Source of the DNA: Geosporobacter ferrireducens
Lineage (GTDB): Bacteria > Bacillota > Clostridia > Peptostreptococcales > Thermotaleaceae
DNA: 64,000 bases
NCBI RefSeq assembly: GCF_001750685.1
Contig: NZ_CP017269.1
Coordinates: 930,001-994,000, forward strand
Reading direction: 5' to 3'
Part shown: positions 1 to 8,606 of the stretch, one piece after another
How positions within the stretch are numbered: the first letter of the stretch is position 1
Layout of the letters: every line of letters starts with the position of its first letter
Position numbers and translations under genes: made by a program
The notes under the pieces: model-generated
The model's database searches: none
Told to the model about the DNA's origin: nothing
What the model saw: the letters and a program-made list of their open reading frames with translations, nothing else

Positions 1-1
1 G

Positions 2-205
2 ATCAATGTAGGGTTATCCTGGGTAGGGGTTATCGTAGGGGAACTCATGGTATCCCGGGCTGGTATAGGATACCTCATTGTCTATGGTAGTCAGGTGTTT
101 AGACTGGATCTGGTTATGACCAGTGTCATCATCTTAGCCATCTTAGCTACGGTCATGTATCAAGGGGTTGCTTATTTAGAGAAAAAATTAATGAAATGGA
201 GATAG
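2..205 (+). pseudogene. C-terminal part of ABC transporter permease, cut by window edge (copy 1)
   Basis: The reading frame is open from the first codon at base 2 to a TAG at 203-205 and gives 67 residues of a SsuC/TauC-type binding-protein-dependent permease ([19 protein letters not shown], then a last membrane segment ending KLMKWR). The same C-terminal stretch recurs at 2138, 4197, 11690, 20680, 35705, 50510 and 58521. The intact copies elsewhere in the window start inside the permease domain, so this one is probably also N-terminally truncated, but its start lies outside the window. A terminator follows at once. Confidence 0.75.
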
Positions 206-209
206 GAAT

Positions 210-231
210 AGGCTGCTTTTTCAAGCAGCCT
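210..231 (+). terminator. Rho-independent-like hairpin after permease fragment
   Basis: AGGCTGC and GCAGCCT pair around a T-rich loop directly after the permease stop codon. The same hairpin follows the copies at 4197, 11690, 20680 and 50510, so it travels with the repeat. Confidence 0.7.
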
Positions 232-350
232 TATAATCTATATTGGAATACTGGGTTGAAAATACTATTTAAGGGTATGCACGAAGCGACCGCTCATCTT
301 TATAGCATCGGTCTTCTTATCACGAATGGGTTCCACCTTATCCCTCTAAA

Positions 351-528
351 TTATTCCTCATCAATAAATTTCGACTTCTTCATTAATCGAATGATCTCTC
401 CAAGTTTGGCACAGATAATAAATAAGCTCCTACTACCATGCCTCCATAGATTCGATTCCACCATCTCCAGCAAGGCTACCTAGGAAAGTAAACAAAGCGA
501 CTGATATAAAAAATCCTATGATATGCAT
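351..528 (-). pseudogene. Broken copy of a 57-residue membrane protein
   Basis: This stretch matches the intact small gene at 12206-12379 at almost every base, including the AGGAGG ribosome binding site. A 5-bp duplication (GAATC) near the middle and a lost T shift the frame, so translation stops after about 31 residues. It lies convergent to a permease fragment, exactly as the intact copy does, which shows that permease fragment plus small gene were duplicated together. Confidence 0.75.
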
Positions 529-625
529 GAAACTCCTCCTTTTTCATAACGCAACATAATTTACATTGTGTTGCATTCGTACTCATAATGTTAGAATAAA
601 TTATGAGAAGCTTACGTTCATTATC

Positions 626-1153
626 TTATAGTAATTTTTCATATAGTTTGAACCAATTTAACCCGTAATTTCCAAGGCCCAAGTCAACTGTATCAATATA
701 TTTAAAACCACATTTTTCGTACAAATGAATGGCAGGGATATTTCCTTCGTAAACATCCAATCTAATTGACTTAGCGTGTGACTTAACACTGTGTTCAATA
801 GAAAAGTCCATTAATGCTTTTCCTACACCACATTTTAAAAATTGTGGGTGAACTACGAATGTATATATAACAAAAACATCTGAATAATCAGATTCAAACT
901 CCCACTTAACTGTATGATATGCAGGTACAGGTTCATGACTTAAAATAACAGAGCCAACAATTTTCCCATTATGTTTTGCGACATAGAGATTACCATTTTT
1001 AATTCCCTCTACTGCATTTTGTCGAATAGGGTATATCCCCTTTATCCATCCAGGATAGTTTATTCCCTTTGCTAAATGATCATTCAAATCGTTATAAAGC
1101 TGCTCTAATTCATCAATATCACTTACTTTTCCTAATTCAAAAATGATATTCAT
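626..1153 (-). CDS. GNAT family N-acetyltransferase
   Basis: The protein is about 175 residues. It has the GNAT acetyl-CoA-binding signature near residues 100-120 (VHPQFLKCGVGKALMDFSI) and the C-terminal LYEKCGFKY strand-turn typical of the fold. An in-frame upstream ATG at 1216 exists, but the ATG at 1151-1153 follows a GGGGGG ribosome binding site and matches where the domain begins, so I prefer it. The substrate cannot be told. It is the first minus-strand gene of the cassette-like block. No clear attC-like site follows; a short hairpin (GCAACATAAT/ATTGTGTTGC) lies just beyond its 3' end. Confidence 0.9.
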   Translation of the reverse strand: MNIIFELGKVSDIDELEQLYNDLNDHLAKGINYPGWIKGIYPIRQNAVEGIKNGNLYVAKHNGKIVGSVILSHEPVPAYHTVKWEFESDYSDVFVIYTFVVHPQFLKCGVGKALMDFSIEHSVKSHAKSIRLDVYEGNIPAIHLYEKCGFKYIDTVDLGLGNYGLNWFKLYEKLL

Positions 1154-1400
1154 ATGTGTATCCCCCCAATTAACGTAAAGTATAAATAATCTCTGTAATA
1201 ATACATAACAGTGCAATACTGATTTTAATATATTAAAAGTTCTTGGTATTGCTTTGAGATATTTGCTTGTGTAACAGAATTACTAATGTGTTGCATTGAG
1301 CATTTTGCATTTGCAACTTCCTTGAGCCGGTGGAATTGTTGGAACTATATTGTATATTGTTATCGGACGTTATTCTCTATGCCCATACACAAAAATCTCT

Positions 1401-1950
1401 TTAGAAGAATTTAATCTCTGCAGACATACTCTTTGAAACAATACAACCAGTCAGTCCTAGACTGGCGCAAATCATGGACTTTATATTTTCTCTCTCATAT
1501 TCAAATTCAATATCCAAAACAATATTGCATGAGTACCAACCTTCCAAATTCATATCCTCTACTCCTAAAAATTTTAGCTTAACCATGCACTCTTTCTCAA
1601 CATCTTCCGGTTTCGATTGCATAAGAATATTCATTGCAATACCATCAATGCCTAGCGTAACTTCTTTGATAATATCATCATGAAACGAAGGCCAATATCC
1701 ATAAACAGATAAAATATCTTTTGTGCAACTTCACCTGTATATATGCTCCCTTGATATAATGGAAATAAGATTAAATATTCTCCGTCTACATCACGCCCAA
1801 CCTCAACTACAACAGCCCTGCAATCCTTCTCCTGTGGGTAAACTAAACTGATTTGATCAGCTTTTTGGAGAATAGAATCTGTCTCTGCATTATAGTAAGC
1901 CTTAATCAGTCTGCCTCCAACACCACTTATAGATAAAAATTAAATTTCAT
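1401..1950 (-). pseudogene. Imm50-like hypothetical protein, frameshifted
   Basis: Two reading frames join into one protein. The upstream part (about 1720-1940) reads GGRLIKAYYNAETD and so on; the downstream part reads YGYWPSFHDDIIKEVTLG and continues to the stop at 1401. WPSFHD followed by an alternating strand pattern is the hallmark of Imm50-like immunity proteins. One base is missing in an A run near 1716-1720, and a second indel just after the ATG at 1950 is likely. The gene therefore looks dead, though sequencing error cannot be excluded. Immunity-type genes are common passengers of cassette arrays. Confidence 0.6.
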
Positions 1951-2048
1951 AAATTTGTTCTCCAATCATTTATCAAAAACTTTTGAAATCTGCATTCACC
2001 AGTATCCGATAACTTTCAGCTTATCGACATTATGTTTTCGTAAGCATC

Positions 2049-2055
2049 GCCTAAC
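2049..2055 (-). other. Isolated attC-like R box (GCCTAAC)
   Basis: The + strand reads CGCCTAACA, which is GTTAGGCG on the coding strand of the block, the canonical integron core-site heptamer. I could not find a partner arm within 150 bp, so only half a site remains. It lies at the left boundary of the permease remnant that follows. Confidence 0.35.
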
Positions 2056-2137
2056 AAGAATATTATACGACTAAATGGTATTATTTTACACTAAAAATTT
2101 AATTCAATAAATTATTCCCTTATAAACAATTTAGAAT

Positions 2138-2302
2138 ATCGGCTACTTAATCGTTTACGGTAGTCAGGTATTTAGACTGGACTTGATTATGACCAGCGAT
2201 ATAATCCTAGCAGTCCTATCCACTATCATGTACCAAGGGGTGCATATTTTGAGAAAAGAATCATGTAGTAAAGATAAAAAACATTGGGTACTAGCACTAT
2301 AA
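2138..2302 (+). pseudogene. ABC permease C-terminal remnant (copy 2)
   Basis: An open stretch reads [18 protein letters not shown] and continues to the YQG motif, then departs from the other copies after YQGVHIL. It has lost the usual ending and terminator. About 70 bp upstream (2062-2137) also match the DNA upstream of copy 4 (11485-11560), so the repeated unit is larger than the permease fragment. It begins and ends without start signals and is not expressed as a functional permease. Confidence 0.7.
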
Positions 2303-2391
2303 TCCCCAACGTTTTATCCGTCCTTTATCTTTTATCATTGCGTTTCTTCTATATCCTAGTACCTCTACGCTCCATTGATCTGTTTAATAGT

Positions 2392-2853
2392 TTACATATT
2401 ATTATTCATGAGCTTTTTAGCAAAGTCCCGAGCTTTTTCTAAATCTTTATCGTTCGGTCTACCCTTATTGAAACCTCCTAAGTGTTTGGTAAAACTATAG
2501 TTCATAAAGCCTTTGCAATAATACTCTCCCACTATTTGAAATTCTTTTGCTATTAAACTTTTCTTTAAGTTTTTATGCATTGCCTCAACAGGGATCGTCG
2601 AAGTCGAAAAGATAAAAGTATGCTTATGATTTTGAGCCTTTAACTCATCAATAAGATTTAATATGCTTTGATGGTGTTTACCATTATATATTCCTGAGCC
2701 AAATCCAATCAAATCATAATCAGAAATAGTTTTGTTATTAAACTCACTCGGTTTGATGATTTCTGCATTCAATTCTTCTCCTATAGCCTTCGCAATACTT
2801 AAAGTATTATTATGATGGACTGATCTACATATAATCAATACTTTTTTATACAT
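2392..2853 (-). CDS. Flavodoxin family protein
   Basis: The protein has 153 residues. The N-terminal strand and phosphate loop (MYKKVLIICRSVHHNNTLSIAKAI) bind the FMN phosphate in this family, and GFGSGIYNGKHH near residue 50 is the second FMN loop (family knowledge). It presumably carries electrons or acts as an FMN-dependent reductase in the cytosol. The ATG follows a GGGGGTGAT ribosome binding site. It stands alone on the minus strand; an inverted repeat GGTACTAG/CTAGTACC (2287-2363) lies beyond its stop but is not a convincing attC. Confidence 0.88.
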   Translation of the reverse strand: MYKKVLIICRSVHHNNTLSIAKAIGEELNAEIIKPSEFNNKTISDYDLIGFGSGIYNGKHHQSILNLIDELKAQNHKHTFIFSTSTIPVEAMHKNLKKSLIAKEFQIVGEYYCKGFMNYSFTKHLGGFNKGRPNDKDLEKARDFAKKLMNNNM

Positions 2854-3055
2854 ACTATCACCCCCCTTTTATCCATTTTAGTTCATTGATTTTAGGTGCT
2901 TGATTATGAAAAAATATGAAAATCCCATTCCTTATGGTATATATTCTGTAGATACGCCTCCGTAGGCTTGAGGAAACTTATCGAGTAATAGATATACGCT
3001 TGGCATTTCTCTCATATCCACATTTTACTTTAACAAATAATCTTTCTTATATGCC

Positions 3056-3062
3056 GATTAGG
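3056..3062 (-). other. Degenerate attC-like R box (ATTAGGC)
   Basis: ATTAGGC lies 34 bp beyond the stop of the next gene, at the position where other genes of the block carry GTTAGGC. A possible partner (ACGCCTCC near 2954) is poor. I count this only as a possible decayed attC. Confidence 0.25.
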
Positions 3063-3096
3063 CGTTGTGCTGCAAAAGTGTCTTTCATATATCTCG

Positions 3097-3858
3097 TCAT
3101 ATGCTTTCAATATTAGAATTTATTAGAGTATCTTTCCATGGTCGTTTTTCCTGTAACCAACCTTTTTCTCTCCAGTACTCTTTATCTTGATGACCATCAG
3201 GATAGCTATTCATGAGATTTCTAAACATCCTAAATAAGATTCTCATTTTTAAAGGAATACGCTTGTTTTTACGTTCCATTGAATAATGAAAGTCAGATGC
3301 CTTATTCTCTAGACGTACTCTATATTTAGCTTGTTTTTCAGACGGCATTTCACTCCAATTTTTTTCCCAAAGAGTTAAGCCACATTTATATACCTTCGGA
3401 ATTCCCCAGTAACTTAAGCTTCTTTCTATTGGTTTTATTACATGTTTGGTACCTGTACCAGCGGTTGTTGATATTATAAGGGCAGTCTTAGAAAACATTT
3501 CCGCCAATGGTCTATGGCTCATAAAAATACATCCAAAATGATCCAAAAAAACTTTAACTTGCCCAGTTTCAGCTAAAGAGTAAACAGGTGAGGCTATAAT
3601 TAAACCATCTGAGCTTTTCATTGCTTCTAAAATAGGATGGGTATGTTTAGCATGGGGGCAATACTCACCTCCATAATTGCCTTTATCAAGACACAGGAAA
3701 CATCCACTACAGAACGAAGGTAAATCTTTTGGCAAATAGAAGTCAATAAATTCATGTTCTCCAAAGGAATTCAATTTCTCTTTGACAATCTCAATCGTTT
3801 TTTCCGTATTCCCATTTCGCTGACTTCCATGCACTACAGAAACTCTCACATTTTCCAC
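3097..3858 (-). CDS. NADPH-dependent FMN reductase / flavodoxin-like oxidoreductase
   Basis: The protein has 253 residues. VVHGSQRNGNTEKTIEIV at the N terminus is the FMN phosphate-binding loop of the NADPH-dependent FMN reductase superfamily, followed by a cysteine pair CSGCFLCLDKG of the iron-sulfur flavoprotein-like branch and the ASPVYSLAETGQVKVFLD loop. The C-terminal 80 residues are basic and family-specific. The start is a GTG at 3858; a second GTG lies three codons in and either could be used. It likely reduces quinones or other small molecules, but the substrate is unknown. It is a single-gene unit in the cassette-like block. Confidence 0.88.
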   Translation of the reverse strand: MENVRVSVVHGSQRNGNTEKTIEIVKEKLNSFGEHEFIDFYLPKDLPSFCSGCFLCLDKGNYGGEYCPHAKHTHPILEAMKSSDGLIIASPVYSLAETGQVKVFLDHFGCIFMSHRPLAEMFSKTALIISTTAGTGTKHVIKPIERSLSYWGIPKVYKCGLTLWEKNWSEMPSEKQAKYRVRLENKASDFHYSMERKNKRIPLKMRILFRMFRNLMNSYPDGHQDKEYWREKGWLQEKRPWKDTLINSNIESI

Positions 3859-4160
3859 TTCCTCACCAACATCATAGATTCATATTTTATATTATCAATC
3901 ATTGATATACTATTGAATCAAATATTTCTATATAGTTTTGGTATTTCCTGCAAGGTAAAAATATAATTCTTCTAGCGTATATTCCAAAAAAAACCTTATA
4001 ATCTTCTTTGTATTTTTCTCATCTAGTATTCTCTGTAGAAAATCAAATCAAAAACTTTCTTAGGAAGGTAGACCACTCGTCTAATCTTTATTTTCATGAT
4101 TATAAGACATCAATATATATTATTGCATTTTTTATTAATAGTTGCCCAGTTATTTGTAAA
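3859..4160. other. Intergenic stretch, no gene seen
   Basis: AT-rich DNA between the flavoprotein and permease copy 3. I see no coding frame, attC-like site or strong hairpin. Confidence 0.5.
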
Positions 4161-4171
4161 ATCTCTGACTC

Positions 4172-4217
4172 TATTATGGTATCGTAACAAAAGACAATGA
4201 CTGTATCCATTGTCGTA
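4172..4217 (+). repeat. Conserved imperfect palindrome at the 5' end of the permease repeat
   Basis: Outer arms GTATCGT and ACGATAC enclose inner arms ACAATG and CATTGT. The same structure opens the copies at 11690 and 50510 and overlaps the apparent ATG. It marks the left edge of the repeated permease unit and may be a recombination or cleavage end rather than a promoter. Confidence 0.5.
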
Positions 4218-4565
4218 ACGATACTTGGCGTTTATGGAGGATTCAAAGAGGTTGATGGCGATAAGATAAAAATGCTGCAAACCTTTGGTGCCACTAGGCT
4301 ACAAATCCTACAGAAAGTTATCATTCCTGCCAGTATTCCTACAATTGTCAGTGCCGTAAAGATCAATGTAGGTCTATCCTGGGTAGGGGTTATCGTTGGA
4401 GAGCTGATGGTATCCCGTGCTGGGATCGGATACCTCATCGTCTATGGTAGCCAAGTATTTAGACTGGATTTGGTTATAACCAGTGTGATTATCCTAGCTA
4501 TTTTAGCTACGTTTATGTACCAAGGGGTTGCTTATTTAGAGAAGAAATTGATGAAATGGAGATAG
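4197..4565 (+). pseudogene. Truncated ABC transporter permease, C-terminal half (copy 3)
   Basis: The frame encodes 122 residues covering the EAA-loop region (KMLQTFGATRLQILQKVI, with the conserved glycine of the family) and the last membrane segments of a SsuC/TauC-like permease. Such permeases are normally about 250 residues, so the first half is missing. The ATG lies within a palindrome and has no ribosome binding site. No ATPase or binding-protein gene is near. It is one of eight copies in this window and is best read as a non-functional dispersed repeat. Confidence 0.75.
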
Positions 4566-4572
4566 ATAGGTA

Positions 4573-4596
4573 AAGGCTGCTTTTTCAAGCAGCCTT
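4573..4596 (+). terminator. Hairpin after permease copy 3
   Basis: AAGGCTGC/GCAGCCTT stem with a T-rich loop, identical in arm sequence to the hairpin at 210-231. Confidence 0.7.
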
Positions 4597-4716
4597 CTAC
4601 TTAATTACTTAAAGCAGATAATAATATAAAATGGAATTCATGTTTGAACCATTGAACTAAAGACATTAAATAGCAAGACAATCGAAACGTCCCCACGTCT
4701 TTACAGGTTTTACTAA

Positions 4717-4899
4717 CTACAAATTTCTATCGTTTATGATTCTATTTCTATAAACTAAGTCATCACGCCTTAAGAATCCAACAGATTCCCAAAATCCATT
4801 TCCGATTTCATTTTTATCAAAAACAACCAATGCAACGGCATGCATTCCCGGAACCGACGAAGCGGTGTAGTAAGCATGCGGTGTTCTGTGATATGCCAT
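4717..4899 (-). pseudogene. GNAT acetyltransferase C-terminal fragment
   Basis: The last 45 residues (AVALVVFDKNEIGNGFWESVGF, then RDDLVYRN) are the C-terminal strands of a GNAT acetyltransferase: FWESVGF is the usual end of the fold. The acetyl-CoA-binding part is missing, and the first 17 codons look like unrelated junction DNA. It is a decayed cassette gene. Confidence 0.6.
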
Positions 4900-4913
4900 T
4901 TTTTCTGCAAAGC

Positions 4914-4935
4914 AATAGCCACATGGATGTGGCTA
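4914..4935 (-). terminator. Hairpin downstream of methyltransferase gene
   Basis: AGCCACAT and ATGTGGCT pair perfectly 16 bp beyond the stop of the next gene, followed in the direction of that gene by a short T-rich stretch. Confidence 0.6.
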
Positions 4936-4950
4936 TCTTGAAATAATACC

Positions 4951-5508
4951 CTACAAACCGCTTTTTATTACTAATGGCTTCTTTGCATCAATAATTAATG
5001 AAATCATCCTTAACTTCTCAACTGAGTTCCTTGTATCAAATCTAAATGATCTTCCAATCTTGCCATCAGCTTCATTCCAATATATATAATGAAAGTCACC
5101 ATAATCATCACAATATTCAAGTAATTTGACTTCAAATCCTACATTTTCAAACACACTCGCAAAAGTTTCCCAATCATAAACAATCTTATGGGTTGCTGCT
5201 GGATGGTCAGTTGGTCCAGGCCCCCCAACCTGTACCATGTTTTGATACCATTCATTTCTGAAATTCTTGTCCGGTACCGCACATCTTAAATATCCACCGG
5301 GTTTCAAGTACGCATAACAATTCTTTGCTGCTTCAATCCCTTGTTCAAGCGTAAGATGTTCCCACACATGTTCAGCCAAAAAAGCATCTACACTCTCCGG
5401 TAAAAACATTCTTTTCCAGTCATCTATTGAAAGAAGATTTAATTCACTTTCTTGTGTTGCCATCCATCCATCAAATCTTGTTTGCCCTGCGCCCAATATA
5501 ACTTTCAA
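4951..5508 (-). CDS. SAM-dependent methyltransferase (COG4627-like)
   Basis: The protein has 185 residues. It begins at a TTG preceded by a GGGGG ribosome binding site. MKVILGAGQTRFDGW corresponds to SAM-binding motif I of small class I methyltransferases, with the acidic residue of motif II near LLSIDDWK. HVWEHLT and LKPGGYLRCAVPD are motifs IV-VI. The size and the EHVWEHL sequence match the group of predicted methyltransferases acting on unknown, possibly cell-surface, substrates. No partner gene is near. Single minus-strand unit within the cassette-like block. Confidence 0.85.
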   Translation of the reverse strand: MKVILGAGQTRFDGWMATQESELNLLSIDDWKRMFLPESVDAFLAEHVWEHLTLEQGIEAAKNCYAYLKPGGYLRCAVPDKNFRNEWYQNMVQVGGPGPTDHPAATHKIVYDWETFASVFENVGFEVKLLEYCDDYGDFHYIYWNEADGKIGRSFRFDTRNSVEKLRMISLIIDAKKPLVIKSGL

Positions 5509-5694
5509 TGAAAATCCCCCATATCTATTATTTAGCTCACTTAATTTTTCTATAGAGCTATTTTCCCTTTATACCCGTCACACGACAAGGCAGTCTATGC
5601 GTGATATTTCATTTAACCATTTATTTTATTTCATGGCTATGTTTTAAAATAATGTTGATAATATATCATTTATGGCTTCCCTTATATGAAAAAT

Positions 5695-6204
5695 TTATTC
5701 TAAATCAAATGAGAATTCAATTGTAGAATGTTCAATAATATCAATATTTTCTATATATATTTTATCAATTACGGTTTCAAAACTTTCGTCATAACAACTT
5801 AATTCATCAAGTGCTTTATCAAACTCAATCTGTTGATGTAATCTACCGACAGTTAAGTGAGGGCAATACGTTACTTTCCTAAATAAAAAACTCTCTAATA
5901 TTCCACTGTATAATTTATCATGCAGTTCAATTATATTGTCATTTCCCTTCTTTACATTAAGAAACAAATACCCATCTCTAAAGTCCCCTGTAAAATCCTT
6001 TAATTGAACATTAAACTTTTTTATTCCTTTTAACACCTTATTAAAATGCAATTTCAAATCATCTGTTAATATATCACTGTCAAATGGAAAAACAATAGTG
6101 ATATGTGGGGCAATGCAGTTTGCAAGTGGGTCATACTTTTCTCTTATACTTTTAATAATATTAATATTATCGAAACTTGGAAATAAAATTATTGCCCTTT
6201 TCAA
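5695..6204 (-). CDS. 2'-5' RNA ligase / cyclic phosphodiesterase family (LigT-like)
   Basis: The protein has 169 residues with the two HxTx signatures of the 2H phosphoesterase superfamily: HITIVFPF near residue 34 and HLTVGRLH near residue 117, which form the catalytic pair. Members open cyclic nucleotide phosphates or act on RNA 2',3'-cyclic ends; the real substrate here is unknown. The start is a TTG eight bases after TAGGAG. It is a lone gene on the minus strand, with an IS remnant upstream. Confidence 0.88.
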   Translation of the reverse strand: MKRAIILFPSFDNINIIKSIREKYDPLANCIAPHITIVFPFDSDILTDDLKLHFNKVLKGIKKFNVQLKDFTGDFRDGYLFLNVKKGNDNIIELHDKLYSGILESFLFRKVTYCPHLTVGRLHQQIEFDKALDELSCYDESFETVIDKIYIENIDIIEHSTIEFSFDLE

Positions 6205-6298
6205 AAAATCACTCCTAACAAAATCTCGATACCTTTATATGACCTTTGAAAGTATAAAGGTATACTAATTGTAACGTTATTTTCTAAAATGTATATAA

Positions 6299-6767
6299 TT
6301 ATACAAATGCTGGTTTTCTCTTTTTAAAATCTGATATTTTTGTATAAGCACGGGCTACATTGCACTGTACTATAAAGTTCTTGCTTTTAACTATTTTTTT
6401 ATCATTTTCAAATAATCGTAGCCATTTGAACCAGTACATATAATTACTAATATATTTAGTTGCAACACCATTAAACCTATCCATCCACTTTTTAAATTTG
6501 CTGTGTATAGCATTAATATGTTGAATAGGGTATATCCCTTCTTTATGTTTTCCTCTTTTTATACGCTTGTGTTCCAATGAAAAGTCTTTGGCAAATTGAA
6601 CATAACTCTTATGACTATCCGTGCAAAATATAGAGTTATCCCCTATGCGACCTTCATAGACCCTCTCTAATTCTTGATGTGTCATTCTACCTTTACATAA
6701 TAATGCCATAATTAGATTACCCTGCCTATCAATAGCAGCGGCAATTCGGGACGGTCCTTGCTTGCTT
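6299..6767 (-). pseudogene. IS1595 (ISXO2-like) transposase, C-terminal fragment
   Basis: The frame runs on upstream of the ATG at 6709 to about 6767 (RIAAAIDRQGNLIM) and then breaks at a GGGACGGTCC hairpin-like sequence. Residues such as CTDSHKSY, HVHINAIHSK-like QHINAIHSKFKKWMDRFNGV and the YMYWFKW ending are those of the DDE domain of ISXO2-like transposases. The N-terminal zinc ribbon is missing. No inverted repeats were found, so the element is dead. Confidence 0.75.
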
Positions 6768-6957
6768 TAAGAATTAACATTCATGCTACGGCAGCCAGAT
6801 GCAGCAAATATAAGTATATCTAGTGTTAGTGTTCCTTACACGCCAACATAGTATCTCCTATCACATCATGTGTACAACCACAGTCCTAATATAGGAATAT
6901 ATAAGTAGAACATTGATTCCTATACATTTAGATGTCATTCCTTACTTAGTGGAAATC

Positions 6958-7677
6958 CTAGAATTTTGCTTCGTTCAGCCTTTTAATATATAAATCAACA
7001 TATGGAAATTTATTTAATATAGCACAATTTATTGTTTTTTCCAGATCATAGTCTATCTTAAAGCTTGTGCAGATTATATTCTTCTGCTTGATTTCTAATA
7101 TTTCATAAGAAGCTTTTGCCTCTCCGTCTAATGATAAACTTACAGCTCCTACATTGATTATTTTCTTCCCCTTAAACGATGCATAATATGGCATATGTGT
7201 ATGTCCACAAAGCAATATATCAGCATCAATCTCCGTTACAAGCTGTTCAATATTCACCAATGGTGTCATAATACCTATTGGTTCTGAAATTGATTTATGA
7301 GAGCCATGTACACAGAGTATTCGTACACCTTCTATTTCAATCAGTTGCTTTTCTGGCTTAGAAAGTAACATTCTTATTTCTTCATTGTTTAGTCTTTCGT
7401 TAGCATACTGATAAAGCGAATAGATATATTCTTCTCTTTCATTATTTGGTTTGAAGTTGCTATCTATCTCTTCAAACCAATTATCAGTGTTTCCTTTTAT
7501 CCAAACAATGGGATTCAAATCATTTATCATTGTTAATACTTCCTTGGGGCAGGGTCCGTTCATTACTAAATCTCCAAGAAAAATAACTTTCTCAACCCCT
7601 TGTTGTTTCATATGGTCAATAACTGCCTTAAAAGCTTCTACGTTTGCATGAATGTCAGAAATCACTGCTATTTTCAT
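6958..7677 (-). CDS. Metallophosphoesterase (YfcE/MJ0936-like)
   Basis: The protein has 239 residues. All core metal-binding blocks are present: SDIHANVEAF, GDLVMNGP, GNTDNW, CVHGSHKS and CGHTHMPY, in the order usual for calcineurin-like phosphoesterases. Such proteins are cytosolic phosphodiesterases or phosphatases; the natural substrate is not predictable. The ATG is preceded by GAAGGAGAG. The gene upstream (isoprenylcysteine methyltransferase-like) ends 60 bp away in the same direction, so the pair may share one cassette. No attC-like site lies at its 3' end. Confidence 0.9.
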   Translation of the reverse strand: MKIAVISDIHANVEAFKAVIDHMKQQGVEKVIFLGDLVMNGPCPKEVLTMINDLNPIVWIKGNTDNWFEEIDSNFKPNNEREEYIYSLYQYANERLNNEEIRMLLSKPEKQLIEIEGVRILCVHGSHKSISEPIGIMTPLVNIEQLVTEIDADILLCGHTHMPYYASFKGKKIINVGAVSLSLDGEAKASYEILEIKQKNIICTSFKIDYDLEKTINCAILNKFPYVDLYIKRLNEAKF

Positions 7678-7737
7678 AGTCCACTCTCCTTCTTATAGAT
7701 AAGTTGGGACTTGAATAATTGAGTTATATCATATCTA

Positions 7738-8256
7738 TCAAATATAACGTCTTACTTTATTCATATATTTTATATATTCTTCTCCAAATTTCCTAATACA
7801 CCATCTTTCTTCTGAAAGAATAATCCAGTGTGCTGATATTTGAAAACTTATTAATAACACAAGCAATACCCATGAACGAGTTAAAAACACACACCCTAAG
7901 AAATATATAAAATATGCAACGTACATAGGGTTGCGTGATACTTGATATAACCCATTTAAATTTATTCCGTTCATTTTAGGCTTAGCATAATTTACTATAG
8001 ATACAGCATACAAAATAAGCCCTAAACTATATATTATCAGACCTACGTAAAACCACACAGAGTCAGTTTTGATCTTGAGTAGTAATAAATATAGTAAGAT
8101 AAAGGCGGTTGTAATTTGATAAACCCAGAATGCTACCTTTTCTCTTCCAACTAACGGAGCAAAGAAACTTGCACGTTTAAGTGCTTCTTTGTTTATCACA
8201 TTTAAAAGACCATACCTAATAAGAATAATTGGTATCACTATCAAAAACGCATTCAT
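7738..8256 (-). CDS. Isoprenylcysteine carboxyl methyltransferase-like membrane protein
   Basis: The protein has 172 residues with about five membrane segments. The C-terminal half contains GLYQVSRNPMYVAYFIYFLG and EERWCIRKFGEEYIKYMNKVRRY, the signature of the ICMT/PEMT family in which the RNP motif and the EE...F...Y residues bind SAM (family knowledge). It probably methylates a small or lipid substrate at the membrane. The gene starts right at the edge of the attC-like element D, as a cassette gene would. Confidence 0.88.
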   Translation of the reverse strand: MNAFLIVIPIILIRYGLLNVINKEALKRASFFAPLVGREKVAFWVYQITTAFILLYLLLLKIKTDSVWFYVGLIIYSLGLILYAVSIVNYAKPKMNGINLNGLYQVSRNPMYVAYFIYFLGCVFLTRSWVLLVLLISFQISAHWIILSEERWCIRKFGEEYIKYMNKVRRYI

Positions 8257-8337
8257 TTTATCCTCTCTTTAGCTTCTTAATTTGTAACTTTTGTTTTTCA
8301 TCCACACCAGGACGGCGCAGCCTTTGCACGATATGTC

Positions 8338-8511
8338 GTAGACCGTCCTGCAATTCCCGACGCCTTCGAACTGGACCCCAAAGGAATACTCCCTTGGCGG
8401 TGCTTGCACCCAGTGAGAAGGTGTGGTGCTGACCTTGCTCTGTGACGGTGCCTACAGAGACTCTCTTCTTGACCGTGCATCTTGCATCCTTGTGGGAATG
8501 GCTTGTTATGT
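8338..8511 (-). other. attC-like site D (family 2)
   Basis: The element lies 96 bp beyond the nitroreductase stop. Its right end reads GTTATGT and its L box GGGAATGGC pairs with GCAATTCCC on the left. The left R box is degenerate. Internal blocks (CCTTCGAAC, CCAAAGGAAT, CCAGTGAGAAGGT) are shared with sites E, F and G, which makes it a family-2 site. Confidence 0.6.
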
Positions 8512-8606
8512 ACTGTCCGCTATCTCTATCCTATTGAAAAAATTAAGCCTTTTATTTTCTAATTTATTAACTGTATATATTTTTTCATAATGCAAACTAA
8601 ATATTG

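Noticed and set aside
196-483. Plus-strand 95-codon frame after permease copy 1
   Set aside because: It covers the terminator and the antisense of the broken small membrane gene; the homologous frame at 12096 has a different length and sequence.
2287-2363. GGTACTAG/CTAGTACC inverted repeat as an attC site
   Set aside because: No R-box consensus at the ends and little internal pairing.
8298-8480. 60-codon frame in site D
   Set aside because: The frame is a by-product of the GC-rich palindrome and is not kept in homologous sites E, F and G.
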